From assembly GCF_002091715.1 (NCBI RefSeq), contig NZ_BDAG01000010.1, positions 1 to 64,000 of the forward strand: a DNA stretch of 64,000 nt, in the 5' to 3' direction. The translations under genes and the position numbers were made by a program. The DNA is from Pseudomonas migulae NBRC 103157. Its GTDB lineage: Bacteria > Pseudomonadota > Gammaproteobacteria > Pseudomonadales > Pseudomonadaceae. Position 1 is the stretch's first letter; each line of letters begins with the position of its first letter. The notes below the pieces were generated by a model. That model was not told where the DNA came from, ran no database searches, and saw only the letters and a program-made list of their open reading frames with translations. Below, in pieces: positions 10,561 through 22,930 of this stretch.

Positions 10561-10587
10561 GAGAGCGGGGCAGGATTGCCCGCTCTC
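10561..10587 (+). other. rpoB-rpoC intergenic hairpin
   Basis: GAGAGCGGG (10561-10569) pairs with CCCGCTCTC (10579-10587), extended by a GCA/TGC pairing with one bulged G. There is no T-tract, so this is more likely an mRNA processing or stability structure than a terminator. It ends ten bases before the rpoC ribosome binding site. Confidence 0.6.
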
Positions 10588-10609
10588 TGCTCCGCCAGGA
10601 GGAAAGGCC

Positions 10610-13600
10610 TTGAAAGACCTACTGAATTTGCTGAAAAACCAGGGTCAAGTCGAAGAGTTCGACGCCATCCGTATTGGATTGGCATCGCCTGAGATGATCC
10701 GTTCGTGGTCGTTCGGTGAAGTTAAAAAGCCGGAAACCATCAACTACCGTACGTTCAAACCTGAACGTGACGGCCTGTTCTGCGCCAAGATCTTTGGCCC
10801 GGTAAAGGATTACGAGTGCCTGTGCGGTAAGTACAAGCGCTTGAAGCACCGTGGTGTGATCTGCGAGAAGTGCGGCGTTGAAGTCGCGCTGGCTAAAGTT
10901 CGTCGTGAGCGCATGGCACACATCGAACTGGCCTCGCCAGTTGCCCACATCTGGTTCCTGAAATCGCTTCCGTCCCGTATCGGCTTGCTGATGGACATGA
11001 CCCTGCGTGATATCGAACGCGTTCTCTACTTCGAGAGCTATGTCGTTATCGATCCAGGCATGACCACCCTTGAAAAAGGTCAGCTGCTGAACGACGAGCA
11101 GTACTTCGAAGCGCTGGAAGAGTTCGGTGACGATTTCGATGCCCGCATGGGTGCCGAAGCTGTCCGTGAACTGCTGCACGCTATCGACCTGGAGCACGAG
11201 ATTGGCCGTCTGCGTGAAGAAATTCCGCAAACCAACTCCGAAACCAAAATCAAGAAGCTGTCCAAGCGTCTGAAGTTGATGGAAGCCTTCCAGGGTTCCG
11301 GCAACCTTCCAGAATGGATGGTGCTGACCGTTCTGCCGGTTCTTCCGCCAGATCTGCGTCCACTGGTCCCGCTGGATGGCGGTCGCTTCGCGACTTCCGA
11401 CCTCAACGATCTGTATCGTCGAGTGATCAACCGTAACAACCGCTTGAAGCGCCTGCTGGATCTGTCCGCTCCGGACATCATCGTGCGCAACGAAAAGCGT
11501 ATGTTGCAGGAAGCCGTCGACGCACTGCTCGACAACGGTCGTCGTGGCCGCGCTATCACCGGTTCCAACAAGCGTCCTCTGAAATCCCTGGCTGACATGA
11601 TCAAGGGTAAGCAAGGTCGTTTCCGTCAGAACTTGCTCGGTAAGCGTGTTGACTACTCCGGTCGTTCGGTAATTACCGTTGGTCCGACCCTGCGTCTGCA
11701 CCAGTGCGGTCTGCCGAAGAAAATGGCTCTCGAGCTGTTCAAGCCGTTCATTTTCGGCAAGCTGGAAATGCGTGGTCTCGCTACCACCATCAAAGCTGCC
11801 AAGAAGATGGTCGAGCGCGAGCTGCCGGAAGTTTGGGACGTTCTCGCTGAAGTGATTCGCGAACACCCGGTTCTCCTCAACCGTGCACCGACCCTTCACC
11901 GTCTGGGGATCCAGGCGTTTGAACCGGTACTGATCGAAGGCAAGGCTATCCAGCTGCACCCTCTGGTCTGTGCTGCGTACAACGCCGACTTCGACGGCGA
12001 CCAAATGGCCGTGCACGTACCGCTGACACTGGAAGCCCAGCTGGAAGCGCGTGCGTTGATGATGTCGACCAACAACATCCTGTCGCCAGCCAACGGTGAG
12101 CCAATCATCGTTCCGTCGCAGGACGTTGTATTGGGTCTGTACTACATGACTCGTGAAGCGATCAACGCCAAGGGCGAAGGTCGTGTGTTCGCGGATCTGC
12201 AGGAAGTTGACCGTGTGTTCCGTGCCGGCGAAGCCGCACTGCACGCTAAAGTCAAAGTGCGGATCAACGAAACCGTTAACGATCGTGACGGTGGTAGCGT
12301 CAAGAACACCCGTATCGTCGACACCACTGTCGGCCGTGCGCTGTTGTTCCAGGTTGTTCCACCTGGCCTGTCGTACGATGTCGTCAACCAGCCGATGAAG
12401 AAAAAAGCGATCTCCAAGCTGATCAACCAGTGCTACCGCGTGGTTGGTTTGAAAGAGACCGTGATCTTCGCTGACCAGTTGATGTACACCGGTTTTGCCT
12501 ATTCGACCATTTCCGGCGTTTCCATCGGTGTTAACGACTTCGTTATCCCGGATGAAAAAGCCCGCATCATCGGTGCTGCTACCGATGAAGTGAAAGAGAT
12601 CGAAAGCCAGTACGCCTCCGGCCTGGTAACCCAGGGCGAGAAGTACAACAAAGTGATCGACCTTTGGTCCAAGGCGAACGACGAAGTTTCCAAGGCGATG
12701 ATGGCCAACCTCTCGAAAGAGAAAGTCATCGACCGTCATGGCGTCGAAGTCGATCAAGAGTCCTTCAACTCGATGTACATGATGGCCGACTCGGGCGCAC
12801 GGGGTTCTGCTGCGCAGATCCGTCAGCTCGCCGGTATGCGTGGCCTGATGGCCAAGCCGGACGGCTCCATCATCGAAACGCCGATTACTGCGAACTTCCG
12901 TGAAGGTTTGAGCGTACTTCAGTACTTCATCTCCACTCACGGTGCTCGTAAAGGTTTGGCGGATACCGCGTTGAAAACGGCGAACTCCGGTTACCTGACT
13001 CGTCGTCTGGTAGACGTGGCGCAGGATCTGGTTGTGACCGAGATCGATTGCGGCACCGAACATGGCCTGGTAATGACTCCGCACATTGAAGGCGGTGACG
13101 TTGTTGAGCCATTGGGTGAGCGCGTATTGGGTCGTGTCATTGCCCGTGACGTATTCAAGCCGGGTACCGAAGAAGTTATCGTTCCTGCCGGCACGCTGGT
13201 AGACGAGAAGTGGGTCGAGTTCATCGAGCTGAACAGCATCGACGAAGTGATCGTGCGTTCGCCGATCAGCTGCGAAACCCGCTACGGTATTTGTGCCAAG
13301 TGCTACGGCCGTGATTTGGCTCGTGGTCACCAGGTGAACATCGGTGAAGCGGTCGGCGTTATCGCTGCCCAGTCCATCGGTGAGCCGGGTACCCAGCTGA
13401 CCATGCGTACGTTCCACATCGGTGGTGCGGCAAGCCGGACCTCCGCAGCCGACAGCGTTCAGGTGAAGAATGGCGGTACCGTCCGTCTGCACAACCTGAA
13501 GCACGTTGAGCGAGTGGATGGCTGCCTGGTAGCTGTGTCCCGTTCCGGTGAGCTGGCAATCGCTGATGACTTCGGTCGCGAGCGCGAGCGCTACAAGCTG

Positions 13601-14809
13601 CCGTACGGTGCTGTGATTTCGGTTAAAGAAGGTGACAAGGTCGACGCTGGCGCAATCGTGGCCAAGTGGGATCCGCACACTCACCCAATCGTTACCGAAA
13701 TGAAAGGTACCGTGACCTACGTGGGCATGGAAGAAGGCATCACGATCAAGCGTCAGACTGACGAATTGACCGGTATGACCAACATTGAAGTACTCGACGC
13801 CAAAGACCGTCCAGCTGCCGGTAAAGATATCCGTCCAGCTGTGAAGATGGTTGATGACAACGGCAAGGATCTGTTGCTGCCAGGCACTGACGTTATCGCT
13901 CAGTACTTCCTGCCAGCCAACGCCCTGGTCGGTGTTGCGGACGGTGCGAAAATTGCGATCGGTGATGTTATCGCTCGTATTCCGCAAGAGACTTCGAAAA
14001 CCCGTGACATCACCGGTGGTCTGCCGCGTGTTGCCGACTTGTTCGAAGCCCGTCGTCCGAAAGAAGCCTCGATTCTGGCTGAAGTCAGCGGCACCATCGC
14101 GTTCGGTAAAGAGACCAAAGGCAAGCGTCGTCTGGTTATCACCCCGAACGACGGTAGCGATCCGTACGAAGAGCTGATTCCGAAGTGGCGCCACCTGAAC
14201 GTCTTCGAAGGCGAACAGGTAAACCGCGGCGAAGTTATCTCCGACGGCCCGAGCGATCCACACGACATCCTGCGTCTGCTGGGTGTGAGTGCGCTGGCCA
14301 AGTACATCGTGAACGAGATCCAGGACGTTTATCGTCTGCAAGGCGTGAAGATCAACGACAAGCACATCGAGACCATCCTGCGTCAGATGCTGCGTAAAGT
14401 TGAAATCGCTGAATCCGGCGATTCCAGTTTCATCAAGGGTGACCAGATGGAATTGACTCACGTTCTGGTAGAGAACGAGCGCCTGGCGAACGATGAGAAA
14501 TTCGTTTCCAAGTTCACTCGCGTGCTGTTGGGTATCACCAAGGCGTCGTTGTCCACCGAATCGTTCATCTCGGCGGCTTCCTTCCAGGAAACCACTCGCG
14601 TGCTGACCGAAGCGGCGGTAACCGGCAAGCGCGATTACCTGCGCGGCCTGAAAGAGAACGTGGTCGTGGGTCGTCTGATCCCGGCCGGTACCGGTCTGGC
14701 TTATCACAGCGAGCGCAAACGCCGCCGTGATGCTGACAAACCGTTGCGCGTAAGCGCCAGTGAAGTGGAAGCTGCACTGACCGAAGCGCTGAACTCGAGC
14801 GGTAACTGA
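10610..14809 (+). CDS. rpoC: DNA-directed RNA polymerase subunit beta'
   Basis: RpoC carries the catalytic magnesium of RNA polymerase: NADFDGDQM at about 458-466, with D460, D462 and D464. The N-terminal zinc site is C70, C72, C85 and C88, and the second zinc site is in [17 protein letters not shown] near residue 890. The bridge and trigger regions follow with [21 protein letters not shown]. The 1399-residue protein starts at a TTG codon, chosen because AGGAGG lies seven bases before it and [11 protein letters not shown] is the conserved N-terminus. Confidence 0.97.
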   Translation: MKDLLNLLKNQGQVEEFDAIRIGLASPEMIRSWSFGEVKKPETINYRTFKPERDGLFCAKIFGPVKDYECLCGKYKRLKHRGVICEKCGVEVALAKVRRERMAHIELASPVAHIWFLKSLPSRIGLLMDMTLRDIERVLYFESYVVIDPGMTTLEKGQLLNDEQYFEALEEFGDDFDARMGAEAVRELLHAIDLEHEIGRLREEIPQTNSETKIKKLSKRLKLMEAFQGSGNLPEWMVLTVLPVLPPDLRPLVPLDGGRFATSDLNDLYRRVINRNNRLKRLLDLSAPDIIVRNEKRMLQEAVDALLDNGRRGRAITGSNKRPLKSLADMIKGKQGRFRQNLLGKRVDYSGRSVITVGPTLRLHQCGLPKKMALELFKPFIFGKLEMRGLATTIKAAKKMVERELPEVWDVLAEVIREHPVLLNRAPTLHRLGIQAFEPVLIEGKAIQLHPLVCAAYNADFDGDQMAVHVPLTLEAQLEARALMMSTNNILSPANGEPIIVPSQDVVLGLYYMTREAINAKGEGRVFADLQEVDRVFRAGEAALHAKVKVRINETVNDRDGGSVKNTRIVDTTVGRALLFQVVPPGLSYDVVNQPMKKKAISKLINQCYRVVGLKETVIFADQLMYTGFAYSTISGVSIGVNDFVIPDEKARIIGAATDEVKEIESQYASGLVTQGEKYNKVIDLWSKANDEVSKAMMANLSKEKVIDRHGVEVDQESFNSMYMMADSGARGSAAQIRQLAGMRGLMAKPDGSIIETPITANFREGLSVLQYFISTHGARKGLADTALKTANSGYLTRRLVDVAQDLVVTEIDCGTEHGLVMTPHIEGGDVVEPLGERVLGRVIARDVFKPGTEEVIVPAGTLVDEKWVEFIELNSIDEVIVRSPISCETRYGICAKCYGRDLARGHQVNIGEAVGVIAAQSIGEPGTQLTMRTFHIGGAASRTSAADSVQVKNGGTVRLHNLKHVERVDGCLVAVSRSGELAIADDFGRERERYKLPYGAVISVKEGDKVDAGAIVAKWDPHTHPIVTEMKGTVTYVGMEEGITIKRQTDELTGMTNIEVLDAKDRPAAGKDIRPAVKMVDDNGKDLLLPGTDVIAQYFLPANALVGVADGAKIAIGDVIARIPQETSKTRDITGGLPRVADLFEARRPKEASILAEVSGTIAFGKETKGKRRLVITPNDGSDPYEELIPKWRHLNVFEGEQVNRGEVISDGPSDPHDILRLLGVSALAKYIVNEIQDVYRLQGVKINDKHIETILRQMLRKVEIAESGDSSFIKGDQMELTHVLVENERLANDEKFVSKFTRVLLGITKASLSTESFISAASFQETTRVLTEAAVTGKRDYLRGLKENVVVGRLIPAGTGLAYHSERKRRRDADKPLRVSASEVEAALTEALNSSGN

Positions 14810-14905
14810 GTTCTGCGATAAATGAGTGTGAGGCCCTGGCCATTCCGTTCATCGAGTCGAGACAAATTGTCGAGGTTGGATGAGCGGGGAGGTCGGGGCC
14901 TTGCC

Positions 14906-14934
14906 TTGACTGGGGGCAAGATCCTCTTTAGACT
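14906..14934 (+). promoter_or_regulatory. Sigma70-type promoter of the str operon (rpsL-rpsG-fusA-tuf)
   Basis: TTGACT (14906-14911), 17 bp, TAGACT (14929-14934). It lies 92 bases before rpsL in the 216-base gap after rpoC and should drive rpsL independently of the rpoBC transcript. No clear terminator was seen between rpoC and this promoter. Confidence 0.75.
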
Positions 14935-15025
14935 CTTGTACCCCTAAATTTGGCGGGAATTCGTTCCTGCCATTTTGCTTTTCTTGCAAGACAATAGCGT
15001 CGCAAGACAACAGTGGAGCTAGTAG

Positions 15026-15397
15026 ATGGCAACTATCAACCAGCTGGTACGTCAGCCGCGTAAGCGTATCGTCGAGAAATCCGACGTGCCTGCGCTGCAG
15101 AACTGCCCGCAACGTCGTGGCGTATGCACCCGTGTGTATACCACCACGCCGAAAAAACCTAACTCGGCACTGCGTAAAGTATGCCGTGTGCGTCTGACCA
15201 ACGGTTTCGAGGTTTCCTCGTACATCGGCGGTGAAGGCCACAACCTGCAAGAGCACAGCGTCGTACTGATCCGTGGCGGCCGTGTAAAAGACTTGCCAGG
15301 TGTTCGTTACCACACCGTTCGCGGTTCTTTGGATACTTCCGGCGTTAAAGGTCGTAACCAGGGTCGTTCGAAGTACGGTACCAAGAAGCCTAAGTAG
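15026..15397 (+). CDS. rpsL: 30S ribosomal protein S12
   Basis: S12 sits at the decoding centre and controls accuracy. The 123-residue protein has the conserved loops [16 protein letters not shown] and [14 protein letters not shown], the sites of streptomycin-resistance mutations; the key lysines are intact, so the wild-type drug-sensitive form is expected. It is first in the str operon, 119 bases before rpsG. Confidence 0.97.
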   Translation: MATINQLVRQPRKRIVEKSDVPALQNCPQRRGVCTRVYTTTPKKPNSALRKVCRVRLTNGFEVSSYIGGEGHNLQEHSVVLIRGGRVKDLPGVRYHTVRGSLDTSGVKGRNQGRSKYGTKKPK

Positions 15398-15495
15398 TAG
15401 TGGCTTTTTGTAAAAACTGAATCATCTATTTTTCTGAGTCGATAAGAGTAAGGTCGGAGGCGTCCCGAAAGGGCACCGATTCCGAGCGAACCTGA

Positions 15496-15987
<492 letters not shown>

Positions 15988-16017
15988 TTTTAGCGTCACT
16001 AATTTTGCGAGGGCTTT

Positions 16018-18123
16018 ATGGCTCGTACAACACCGATTAATCGCTACCGTAACATTGGTATCGTTGCTCACGTGGATGCTGGTAAAACCACCACCACCGA
16101 GCGCGTCCTTTTTTACACTGGCAAAAGTCACAAAATGGGCGAGGTGCATGACGGCGCCGCGACCACCGACTGGATGGTGCAGGAGCAGGAGCGTGGTATT
16201 ACCATTACTTCTGCTGCCATTACCGCCTTCTGGCAGGGTTCCGAGAAGCAGCACAAAGATCAATACCGCTTCAACGTCATCGACACCCCGGGCCACGTTG
16301 ACTTCACTATTGAAGTTGAACGTTCCCTGCGTGTTCTCGACGGCGCGGTCGTTGTGTTCTGCGGCACCTCGGGTGTTGAGCCTCAGTCGGAAACCGTATG
16401 GCGTCAAGCCAACAAATACGGTGTTCCACGTCTTGTTTACGTAAACAAGATGGACCGTGCTGGTGCGAACTTCCTGCGCGTGATCGGTCAGATCAAGCAG
16501 CGTCTGGGTCACACCCCGGTGCCAATCCAGTTGGCTATCGGTTCCGAAGACAACTTCCAGGGTCAGATCGATCTGATGTCCATGGAAGCTGTTTACTGGA
16601 ACGATGCTGACAAAGGCATGACTCCTCGTCGCGAGCCTATCCCTGCTGAACTGCAGGAACTGGCTGACGAGTGGCGCAGCAACATGATTGAAGCTGCAGC
16701 CGAAGCTAGCGAAGAGCTGATGAACAAGTACCTCGAAGGTGAAGAACTCACCAACGCGGAAATCAAGGCCGCTCTGCGTCAGCGTACTATCGCTGGCGAG
16801 ATCGTTCTGGCTGTTTGCGGTTCTTCCTTCAAGAACAAGGGTGTTCCCCTGGTTCTCGACGCCGTTATCGACTACCTGCCTGCTCCTACCGACATTCCTG
16901 CCATCAAGGGTACAGACCCGGATGACGAGACCAAGGAAATGGAGCGTCACGCAGACGACAGCGAGCCGTTCTCGGCTCTGGCGTTCAAGATCGCTACCGA
17001 CCCATTCGTGGGTACCTTGACCTTTGTTCGGGTTTACTCGGGCGTGTTGGCCTCCGGCGACGGCGTGATCAACTCGGTTAAGGGCAAGAAAGAGCGCGTG
17101 GGTCGTATGGTGCAAATGCACGCGAACGCCCGTGAAGAAATCAAGGAAGTGCGCGCTGGTGACATCGCGGCCTTGATCGGCATGAAGGACGTCACCACTG
17201 GTGAGACTTTGTGCAACGCTGACAAGCCAATCATCCTGGTTCGCATGGACTTCCCGGAGCCGGTTATTTCGGTTGCCGTAGAGCCTAAGACCAAGGACGA
17301 CCAGGAAAAAATGGGTATTGCACTGGGCAAACTTGCTCAGGAAGACCCGTCTTTCCGCGTCAAGACTGATGAAGAGACTGGTCAAACGATCATCTCCGGC
17401 ATGGGCGAGTTGCACCTGGACATCCTGGTTGACCGGATGCGCCGTGAGTTCAACGTCGAAGCCAACATCGGTAAGCCTCAAGTTTCGTACCGTGAGCGCA
17501 TCACGAAGAGCTGCGAAATCGAAGGCAAGTTCGTTCGTCAGTCCGGCGGTCGTGGCCAGTTCGGTCATTGCTGGATTCGTTTTGCTCCTGCTGACGAAGG
17601 TCAGGAAGGTCTGCAATTCTTGAACGAAGTAGTGGGTGGTGTGGTTCCTAAGGAATACATCCCGGCTATCCAGAAAGGCATCGAAGAGCAGATGAAGAAC
17701 GGCGTAGTTGCCGGCTATCCGCTGATCGGCCTGAAGGCTACCGTGTTTGATGGTTCCTACCACGACGTCGACTCGAATGAGATGGCGTTTAAGGTGGCTG
17801 CTTCCATGGCGACCAAGCAACTGGCCCAGAAGGGCGGCGGTGAGTTGCTCGAGCCGATCATGGCGGTAGAGGTTGTTACACCTGAAGACTATATGGGTGA
17901 CGTGATGGGCGACCTTAACCGTCGTCGCGGCATGATCCTGGGTATGGAAGATACGGTTTCCGGTAAAGTAATTCGTGCCGAGGTTCCGTTGGGCGAGATG
18001 TTCGGTTATGCGACCGACGTTCGTTCCATGTCCCAAGGTCGCGCAAGCTACTCTATGGAATTCAAAAAATACAATACAGCTCCGTCGCACATCGTCGAAA
18101 CTGTAACCAAAAAACAAGGCTGA
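16018..18123 (+). CDS. fusA: Elongation factor G
   Basis: EF-G catalyses GTP-dependent translocation and, with RRF, ribosome recycling. The 701-residue protein has all G motifs: [19 protein letters not shown] (G1), RGITITSA (G2), DTPGHVDF (G3), [10 protein letters not shown] (G4), followed by domains II to V. Length and start ([14 protein letters not shown]) match the main Pseudomonas EF-G. It lies in the conserved rpsL-rpsG-fusA-tuf order, 30 bases after rpsG and 30 bases before tuf. Confidence 0.97.
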   Translation: MARTTPINRYRNIGIVAHVDAGKTTTTERVLFYTGKSHKMGEVHDGAATTDWMVQEQERGITITSAAITAFWQGSEKQHKDQYRFNVIDTPGHVDFTIEVERSLRVLDGAVVVFCGTSGVEPQSETVWRQANKYGVPRLVYVNKMDRAGANFLRVIGQIKQRLGHTPVPIQLAIGSEDNFQGQIDLMSMEAVYWNDADKGMTPRREPIPAELQELADEWRSNMIEAAAEASEELMNKYLEGEELTNAEIKAALRQRTIAGEIVLAVCGSSFKNKGVPLVLDAVIDYLPAPTDIPAIKGTDPDDETKEMERHADDSEPFSALAFKIATDPFVGTLTFVRVYSGVLASGDGVINSVKGKKERVGRMVQMHANAREEIKEVRAGDIAALIGMKDVTTGETLCNADKPIILVRMDFPEPVISVAVEPKTKDDQEKMGIALGKLAQEDPSFRVKTDEETGQTIISGMGELHLDILVDRMRREFNVEANIGKPQVSYRERITKSCEIEGKFVRQSGGRGQFGHCWIRFAPADEGQEGLQFLNEVVGGVVPKEYIPAIQKGIEEQMKNGVVAGYPLIGLKATVFDGSYHDVDSNEMAFKVAASMATKQLAQKGGGELLEPIMAVEVVTPEDYMGDVMGDLNRRRGMILGMEDTVSGKVIRAEVPLGEMFGYATDVRSMSQGRASYSMEFKKYNTAPSHIVETVTKKQG

Positions 18124-18153
18124 TTCAGTCCTTTAGGCTAGGAGTTAATTGTC

Positions 18154-19347
18154 GTGGCTAAAGAAAAATTTGACCGTACCCTCCCGCACGTCAACGTTGG
18201 CACCATTGGTCACGTTGACCATGGCAAAACCACGCTGACCGCTGCTCTGACTCGTGTTTGCTCCGAAGTTTTCGGTTCCGCTGTTGTTGCTTTCGACAAA
18301 ATCGACAGCGCTCCGGAAGAGAAGGCTCGTGGTATCACCATCAACACTGCGCACGTTGAATACAACTCGCTGATCCGTCACTACGCTCACGTTGACTGCC
18401 CAGGTCACGCTGACTATGTGAAGAACATGATCACCGGTGCTGCTCAGATGGACGGTGCTATCCTGGTTTGCTCGGCCGCTGATGGTCCGATGCCACAAAC
18501 CCGTGAGCACATCCTGCTGTCCCGTCAGGTTGGCGTTCCGTACATCGTTGTCTTCCTGAACAAGGCTGACATGGTTGACGACGCTGAGCTGCTGGAACTG
18601 GTTGAGATGGAAGTGCGCGATCTGCTGAGCACTTACGACTTCCCGGGTGACGACACTCCGATCATCATTGGTTCGGCTCTGATGGCTCTGAACGGCCAAG
18701 ACGACAACGAAATGGGCACTACTGCCGTTCGTAAACTGGTTGAAACTCTGGACAGCTACATCCCAGATCCAGTTCGTGTTATCGACAAGCCGTTCCTGAT
18801 GCCAATCGAAGACGTATTCTCGATCTCCGGTCGCGGTACTGTTGTAACTGGTCGTATCGAGCGCGGTATCGTCAAGGTTCAGGATCCACTGGAAATCGTT
18901 GGTCTGCGTGACACCACCGTCACCACCTGCACCGGTGTTGAAATGTTCCGTAAGCTGCTCGACGAAGGTCGTGCTGGCGAGAACTGCGGCGTTCTGCTGC
19001 GTGGTACCAAGCGTGATGACGTTGAACGTGGTCAGGTTCTGGTTAAGCCGGGTTCGGTTAAGCCACACACCAAGTTCGAAGCTGAAGTCTACGTTCTGAG
19101 CAAAGAAGAAGGCGGCCGTCATACTCCGTTCTTCAAAGGCTACCGTCCACAGTTCTACTTCCGTACTACTGACGTGACTGGTAACTGCGAGCTGCCGGAA
19201 GGCGTTGAAATGGTAATGCCAGGCGACAACATCAAAATGGTTGTCACCCTGATCAAGACCATCGCAATGGAAGACGGTCTGCGTTTCGCTATCCGTGAAG
19301 GCGGTCGTACCGTCGGCGCTGGCGTCGTAGCCAAAATCATCGAGTAA
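18154..19347 (+). CDS. tuf: Elongation factor Tu
   Basis: EF-Tu delivers aminoacyl-tRNA to the ribosome as a ternary complex with GTP. The 397-residue protein starts with GTG behind AGGAG. Its motifs are [38 protein letters not shown] and NKADMVDD, followed by the two beta-barrel domains. This is the only tuf in the window: the copy often found after tRNA-Thr upstream is missing. A strong terminator follows, then the S10-operon promoter. Confidence 0.97.
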   Translation: MAKEKFDRTLPHVNVGTIGHVDHGKTTLTAALTRVCSEVFGSAVVAFDKIDSAPEEKARGITINTAHVEYNSLIRHYAHVDCPGHADYVKNMITGAAQMDGAILVCSAADGPMPQTREHILLSRQVGVPYIVVFLNKADMVDDAELLELVEMEVRDLLSTYDFPGDDTPIIIGSALMALNGQDDNEMGTTAVRKLVETLDSYIPDPVRVIDKPFLMPIEDVFSISGRGTVVTGRIERGIVKVQDPLEIVGLRDTTVTTCTGVEMFRKLLDEGRAGENCGVLLRGTKRDDVERGQVLVKPGSVKPHTKFEAEVYVLSKEEGGRHTPFFKGYRPQFYFRTTDVTGNCELPEGVEMVMPGDNIKMVVTLIKTIAMEDGLRFAIREGGRTVGAGVVAKIIE

Positions 19348-19376
19348 GCTCTTTTTGAGTAAGCTTTGATGAGTTG

Positions 19377-19406
19377 AAAAAGCCTCCGCTTAGCGGGGGC
19401 TTTTTT
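19377..19406 (+). terminator. Terminator of the str operon
   Basis: GCCTCCGC (19382-19389) pairs with GCGGGGGC (19393-19400) over a three-base loop, preceded by an A-run and followed by TTTTTT. It may work in both directions. The S10-operon promoter starts seven bases later. Confidence 0.92.
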
Positions 19407-19412
19407 ATTGGG

Positions 19413-19441
19413 TTGACACCTATCTGGGGCGTCTATAGAAT
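19413..19441 (+). promoter_or_regulatory. Sigma70-type promoter of the S10 operon
   Basis: A perfect -35 TTGACA (19413-19418), 17 bp, then TAGAAT (19436-19441). It lies directly after the tuf terminator. The untranslated leader to rpsJ is only about 55 bases with one small hairpin (CGGGCG/CGCCCG, 19457-19473), much shorter than the L4-regulated leader known in E. coli. Confidence 0.9.
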
Positions 19442-19503
19442 TGCGCCTCCTTTTAACGGGCGTATTGCGCCCGGTGGGAATAGCAGCCGGAGTCTGAAAT
19501 CCA

Positions 19504-19815
19504 ATGCAAAATCAGCAAATCCGTATCAGGTTGAAGGCTTTTGACCATCGCCTGATCGACCAATCCACCCAGGAAATCGTGGAAACCGCGAAACGTACTG
19601 GTGCTCAAGTGCGTGGTCCAATTCCACTGCCTACCCGTAAAGAGCGGTTCACCGTTCTGGTCTCCCCGCACGTCAACAAAGACGCGCGTGACCAGTACGA
19701 GATCCGTACTCATAAGCGCGTTCTGGACATCGTCCAGCCAACGGATAAAACCGTTGATGCTCTTATGAAGCTTGATCTTGCGGCCGGTGTGGAAGTGCAG
19801 ATCAGCCTCGGCTAA
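19504..19815 (+). CDS. rpsJ: 30S ribosomal protein S10 (NusE)
   Basis: S10 is part of the 30S head and, as NusE, joins NusB and NusG in antitermination. The 103-residue length is standard, with [20 protein letters not shown] near the start and the loop region [16 protein letters not shown]. It opens the S10 operon about 60 bases after its own promoter. Confidence 0.97.
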
Positions 19816-19895
19816 GACTCGGTCTTAGTCGTGTAACGCTCTGAAATGGGCGGCCATAGCGGGTGAAAGCCCCGTACACTCATGAGGTTTACAAC

Positions 19896-20531
19896 ATGAC
19901 TATTGGTGTAGTCGGTCGTAAATGCGGTATGACCCGTATTTTCACCGAAGAAGGTGTCTCCATTCCGGTCACGGTCATTGAGATCGAGCCGAATCGCGTC
20001 ACCCAGTTCAAAACTGAAGAGACCGATGGCTATCGTGCAGTGCAAGTCACTGTAGGCGAGCGTCGTGCTTCGCGTGTAACAGCTGCTCAGGCTGGCCACT
20101 TCGCTAAAGCGAACGTTGCCGCTGGTCGTACCGTAATGGAATTCCGCCTTGAAGAAGGCGAGTACCAGGCCGGCGATCTGATCAACGCTGAAATCTTCGC
20201 TGCTGGTCAACTGGTTGATGTAACCGGTCAGTCCAAAGGTAAAGGCTTCCAGGGTACGATCAAGCGTTGGAACTTCCGCGGGCAAGATAATACCCACGGT
20301 AACTCCGTGTCCCACCGCGTTCCAGGCTCTATCGGCCAGTGCCAGACTCCTGGTCGTGTATTCAAGGGCAAAAAAATGTCCGGTCATATGGGCGCTGAGC
20401 GCGTGACCGTGCAGTCCCTCGAAGTAGTGCGCGTGGACGCTGAACGCAATCTGTTGTTGGTCAAGGGCGCTGTTCCTGGCGCTACTGGCGGCAACTTGGT
20501 TGTACGTCCAGCAGCCAAGGCTCGCGGTTAA
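19896..20531 (+). CDS. rplC: 50S ribosomal protein L3
   Basis: L3 starts 50S assembly and reaches toward the peptidyl transferase centre. The ATG at 19896 gives 211 residues ([16 protein letters not shown]); a GTG 33 bases upstream lacks a ribosome binding site. The conserved segment [20 protein letters not shown] contains the glutamine that PrmB methylates in enterobacteria. rplD follows after 12 bases. Confidence 0.97.
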   Translation: MTIGVVGRKCGMTRIFTEEGVSIPVTVIEIEPNRVTQFKTEETDGYRAVQVTVGERRASRVTAAQAGHFAKANVAAGRTVMEFRLEEGEYQAGDLINAEIFAAGQLVDVTGQSKGKGFQGTIKRWNFRGQDNTHGNSVSHRVPGSIGQCQTPGRVFKGKKMSGHMGAERVTVQSLEVVRVDAERNLLLVKGAVPGATGGNLVVRPAAKARG

Positions 20532-20543
20532 GGGGAAGCTGAC

Positions 20544-21146
20544 ATGCAATTAAATGTAAATGACGCTCAAGCGATCGAAGTTTCCGAACTGACATTTGGC
20601 GGCGAATTCAACGAGACGCTGGTTCACCAAGCAGTCGTGGCCTACATGGCCGGCGGCCGTCAAGGTAGCAAGCAGCAAAAGACCCGTTCCGACGTTCGTG
20701 GTGGCGGTAAGCGCCCATGGCGTCAGAAAGGTACTGGCCGTGCTCGTGCCGGTACTATCCGTAGCCCAATCTGGCGTGGCGGCGGTACCACTTTCGCAGC
20801 TCGTCCTCAGGATCACACCCAGAAGCTGAACAAGAAGATGTATCGCGCAGCGATGCGTTCCATTCTTGCTGAGCTGGTGCGTACTGATCGTCTGGTTGTG
20901 GTTCAGGACTTCGCTGTTGATGCACCGAAGACCAAAGATCTGCTGAACAAACTGACCGGCATGGGCCTGACTGACGTCTTGATCGTGTCTGAAGTGGTTG
21001 ATCAGAACCTGTACCTGGCTGCTCGTAACCTGCCACACGTTGATGTACGTGACGTGCAAGGTTCCGATCCAGTTAGTCTGATCGCATACGACAAGGTGTT
21101 GATCACCGTGTCGGCCGTGAAGAAATTCGAGGAGCTGCTGGGATGA
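20544..21146 (+). CDS. rplD: 50S ribosomal protein L4
   Basis: L4 lines the peptide exit tunnel and in enterobacteria regulates its operon. The 200-residue protein has the tunnel loop rich in basic residues ([19 protein letters not shown], about 52-70). It overlaps rplW by four bases (ATGA). The short leader of this operon makes E. coli-type L4 attenuation doubtful here. Confidence 0.97.
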
Positions 21147-21442
21147 ACCAGGAACGCGTATTTAAAGTTCTGCTTGGCCCGCACGTTTCCGAGAAGGCTA
21201 CGGTTCTGGCTGACAAGAAAGGCCAGTTCGTTTTCAAGGTTGCAACTGACGCAACCAAGCTGGAAATCAAGAAGGCCGTCGAAAGCCTGTTCAGCGTGAA
21301 AGTAGAGCGTGTTACTACCCTGAATGTTCTGGGTAAGAGCAAGCGTACTGCTCGCGGTCTGGGCAAGCGTAATGACTGGAAGAAGGCAGTTATCTCCCTT
21401 CAGCCAGGCCAAGATCTCGATTTCAGCAGCAGTGCTGAGTAA
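21143..21442 (+). CDS. rplW: 50S ribosomal protein L23
   Basis: L23 sits at the tunnel exit and is the docking site for trigger factor and SRP. The 99-residue protein begins [20 protein letters not shown] and contains [20 protein letters not shown]. Its start overlaps the rplD stop, so the two are translationally coupled; rplB follows after 14 bases. Confidence 0.97.
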
Positions 21443-21456
21443 GGAAGGGGTGCATC

Positions 21457-22281
21457 ATGGCAATCGTTAAATGCAAACCGACTTCCCCTGGCCGCCGTCA
21501 TGTGGTCAAGGTGGTCAACCAGGAGCTGCATAAAGGCGCTCCTCACGCACCGCTGCTCGAGAAGAAATCGAAGTCTGGTGGTCGTAACAACAATGGTCGT
21601 ATTACCACTCGTCACATCGGTGGTGGCCATAAGCAGCATTATCGTCTGGTCGATTTCCGTCGCAACGACAAAGATGGCATTCCAGCCACTGTCGAGCGTA
21701 TCGAATACGATCCAAACCGTACTGCTCACATTGCTCTTATGTTGTACGCAGACGGCGAACGCCGTTACATCATCGCCCCTAAAGGCGTGAACGCTGGTGA
21801 CCAGCTTATTTCGGGTGCTTTGGCTCCGATCAAGCCGGGCAACCAGTTGCAACTGCGCAGCATTCCAGTTGGTAGTACCGTACACGGCATCGAATTGAAG
21901 CCAGGTAAAGGCGCGCAAATCGCTCGTTCCGCTGGTGCTTCGGCTCAGCTGATCGCTCGTGAAGGTGTCTATGTGACCCTGCGTCTGCGTTCTGGTGAGA
22001 TGCGTAAAGTGCTGGCTGAATGCCGCGCGACCCTGGGCGAAGTCTCGAACTCCGAGCACAGCCTGCGTTCGCTGGGTAAAGCTGGTGCCAAACGCTGGCG
22101 TGGCGTTCGCCCAACCGTTCGTGGTGTTGCCATGAACCCGGTTGACCACCCACATGGTGGTGGTGAAGGTCGTACCTCTGGTGGTCGTCATCCGGTATCG
22201 CCATGGGGCTTCCCGACTAAGGGCGCGAAGACTCGTGGTAATAAGCGTACCGACAAAATGATCGTCCGTCGTCGCAAGTAA
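21457..22281 (+). CDS. rplB: 50S ribosomal protein L2
   Basis: L2 is needed for subunit joining and peptidyl transfer. The 274-residue protein has the conserved C-terminal segment [20 protein letters not shown], which contains the essential histidine near the catalytic centre. It sits between rplW and rpsS in the universal order. Confidence 0.98.
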   Translation: MAIVKCKPTSPGRRHVVKVVNQELHKGAPHAPLLEKKSKSGGRNNNGRITTRHIGGGHKQHYRLVDFRRNDKDGIPATVERIEYDPNRTAHIALMLYADGERRYIIAPKGVNAGDQLISGALAPIKPGNQLQLRSIPVGSTVHGIELKPGKGAQIARSAGASAQLIAREGVYVTLRLRSGEMRKVLAECRATLGEVSNSEHSLRSLGKAGAKRWRGVRPTVRGVAMNPVDHPHGGGEGRTSGGRHPVSPWGFPTKGAKTRGNKRTDKMIVRRRK

Positions 22282-22297
22282 ATAGAGGGATACGACA

Positions 22298-22573
22298 GTG
22301 CCACGTTCTCTGAAAAAAGGTCCTTTTATCGATCTTCACCTACTGAAGAAGATCGAAGTGGCGGCGGAAAAGAACGATCGCAAACCGGTGAAAACCTGGT
22401 CGCGTCGTTCGATGATCCTGCCACAAATGGTCGGTCTGACCATCGCAGTACACAACGGTCGTCAACATGTTCCAGTTCTCGTGAACGAAGACATGGTCGG
22501 CCACAAACTGGGCGAGTTCGCCGGTACCCGCACTTATCGTGGGCACGTGGCTGACAAGAAAGCCAAGCGTTAA
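22298..22573 (+). CDS. rpsS: 30S ribosomal protein S19
   Basis: S19 binds the 30S head with S13. The 91-residue protein starts with GTG at 22298 ([18 protein letters not shown]) and includes the conserved [20 protein letters not shown] and [13 protein letters not shown]. It is 16 bases after rplB and 11 bases before rplV. Confidence 0.97.
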   Translation: MPRSLKKGPFIDLHLLKKIEVAAEKNDRKPVKTWSRRSMILPQMVGLTIAVHNGRQHVPVLVNEDMVGHKLGEFAGTRTYRGHVADKKAKR

Positions 22574-22584
22574 GGGGTTAGGAA

Positions 22585-22917
22585 ATGGAAGTAGCCGCTA
22601 AGTTGTCGGGCGCTCGAATCTCCGCCCAGAAAGCCCGCTTGGTCGCCGACCAGATCCGCGGGAAGAAGGTGGGCGAAGCGCTCAACCTGTTGGCTTTCAG
22701 CAGTAAGAAAGCCGCCGAGATCATGAAGAAAGTGCTGGAGTCGGCCGTAGCCAACGCCGAGCATAACGAAGGCGCAGACGTTGATGACCTCAAGGTCAGC
22801 ACCGTTTTCGTCAACGAAGGGCGTTCGCTGAAGCGCATCATGCCACGTGCCAAAGGCCGTGCTGATCGCATCGTCAAGCGGTCTTGCCATATCACTGTCA
22901 AGGTTGCTGACAAGTAA
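22585..22917 (+). CDS. rplV: 50S ribosomal protein L22
   Basis: L22 extends a hairpin into the exit tunnel, near the macrolide site. The 110-residue protein has the C-terminal signature [20 protein letters not shown], and no change is obvious in the tunnel loop. rpsC follows after 13 bases. Confidence 0.97.
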
Positions 22918-22930
22918 CGGAGTCGAAGAG

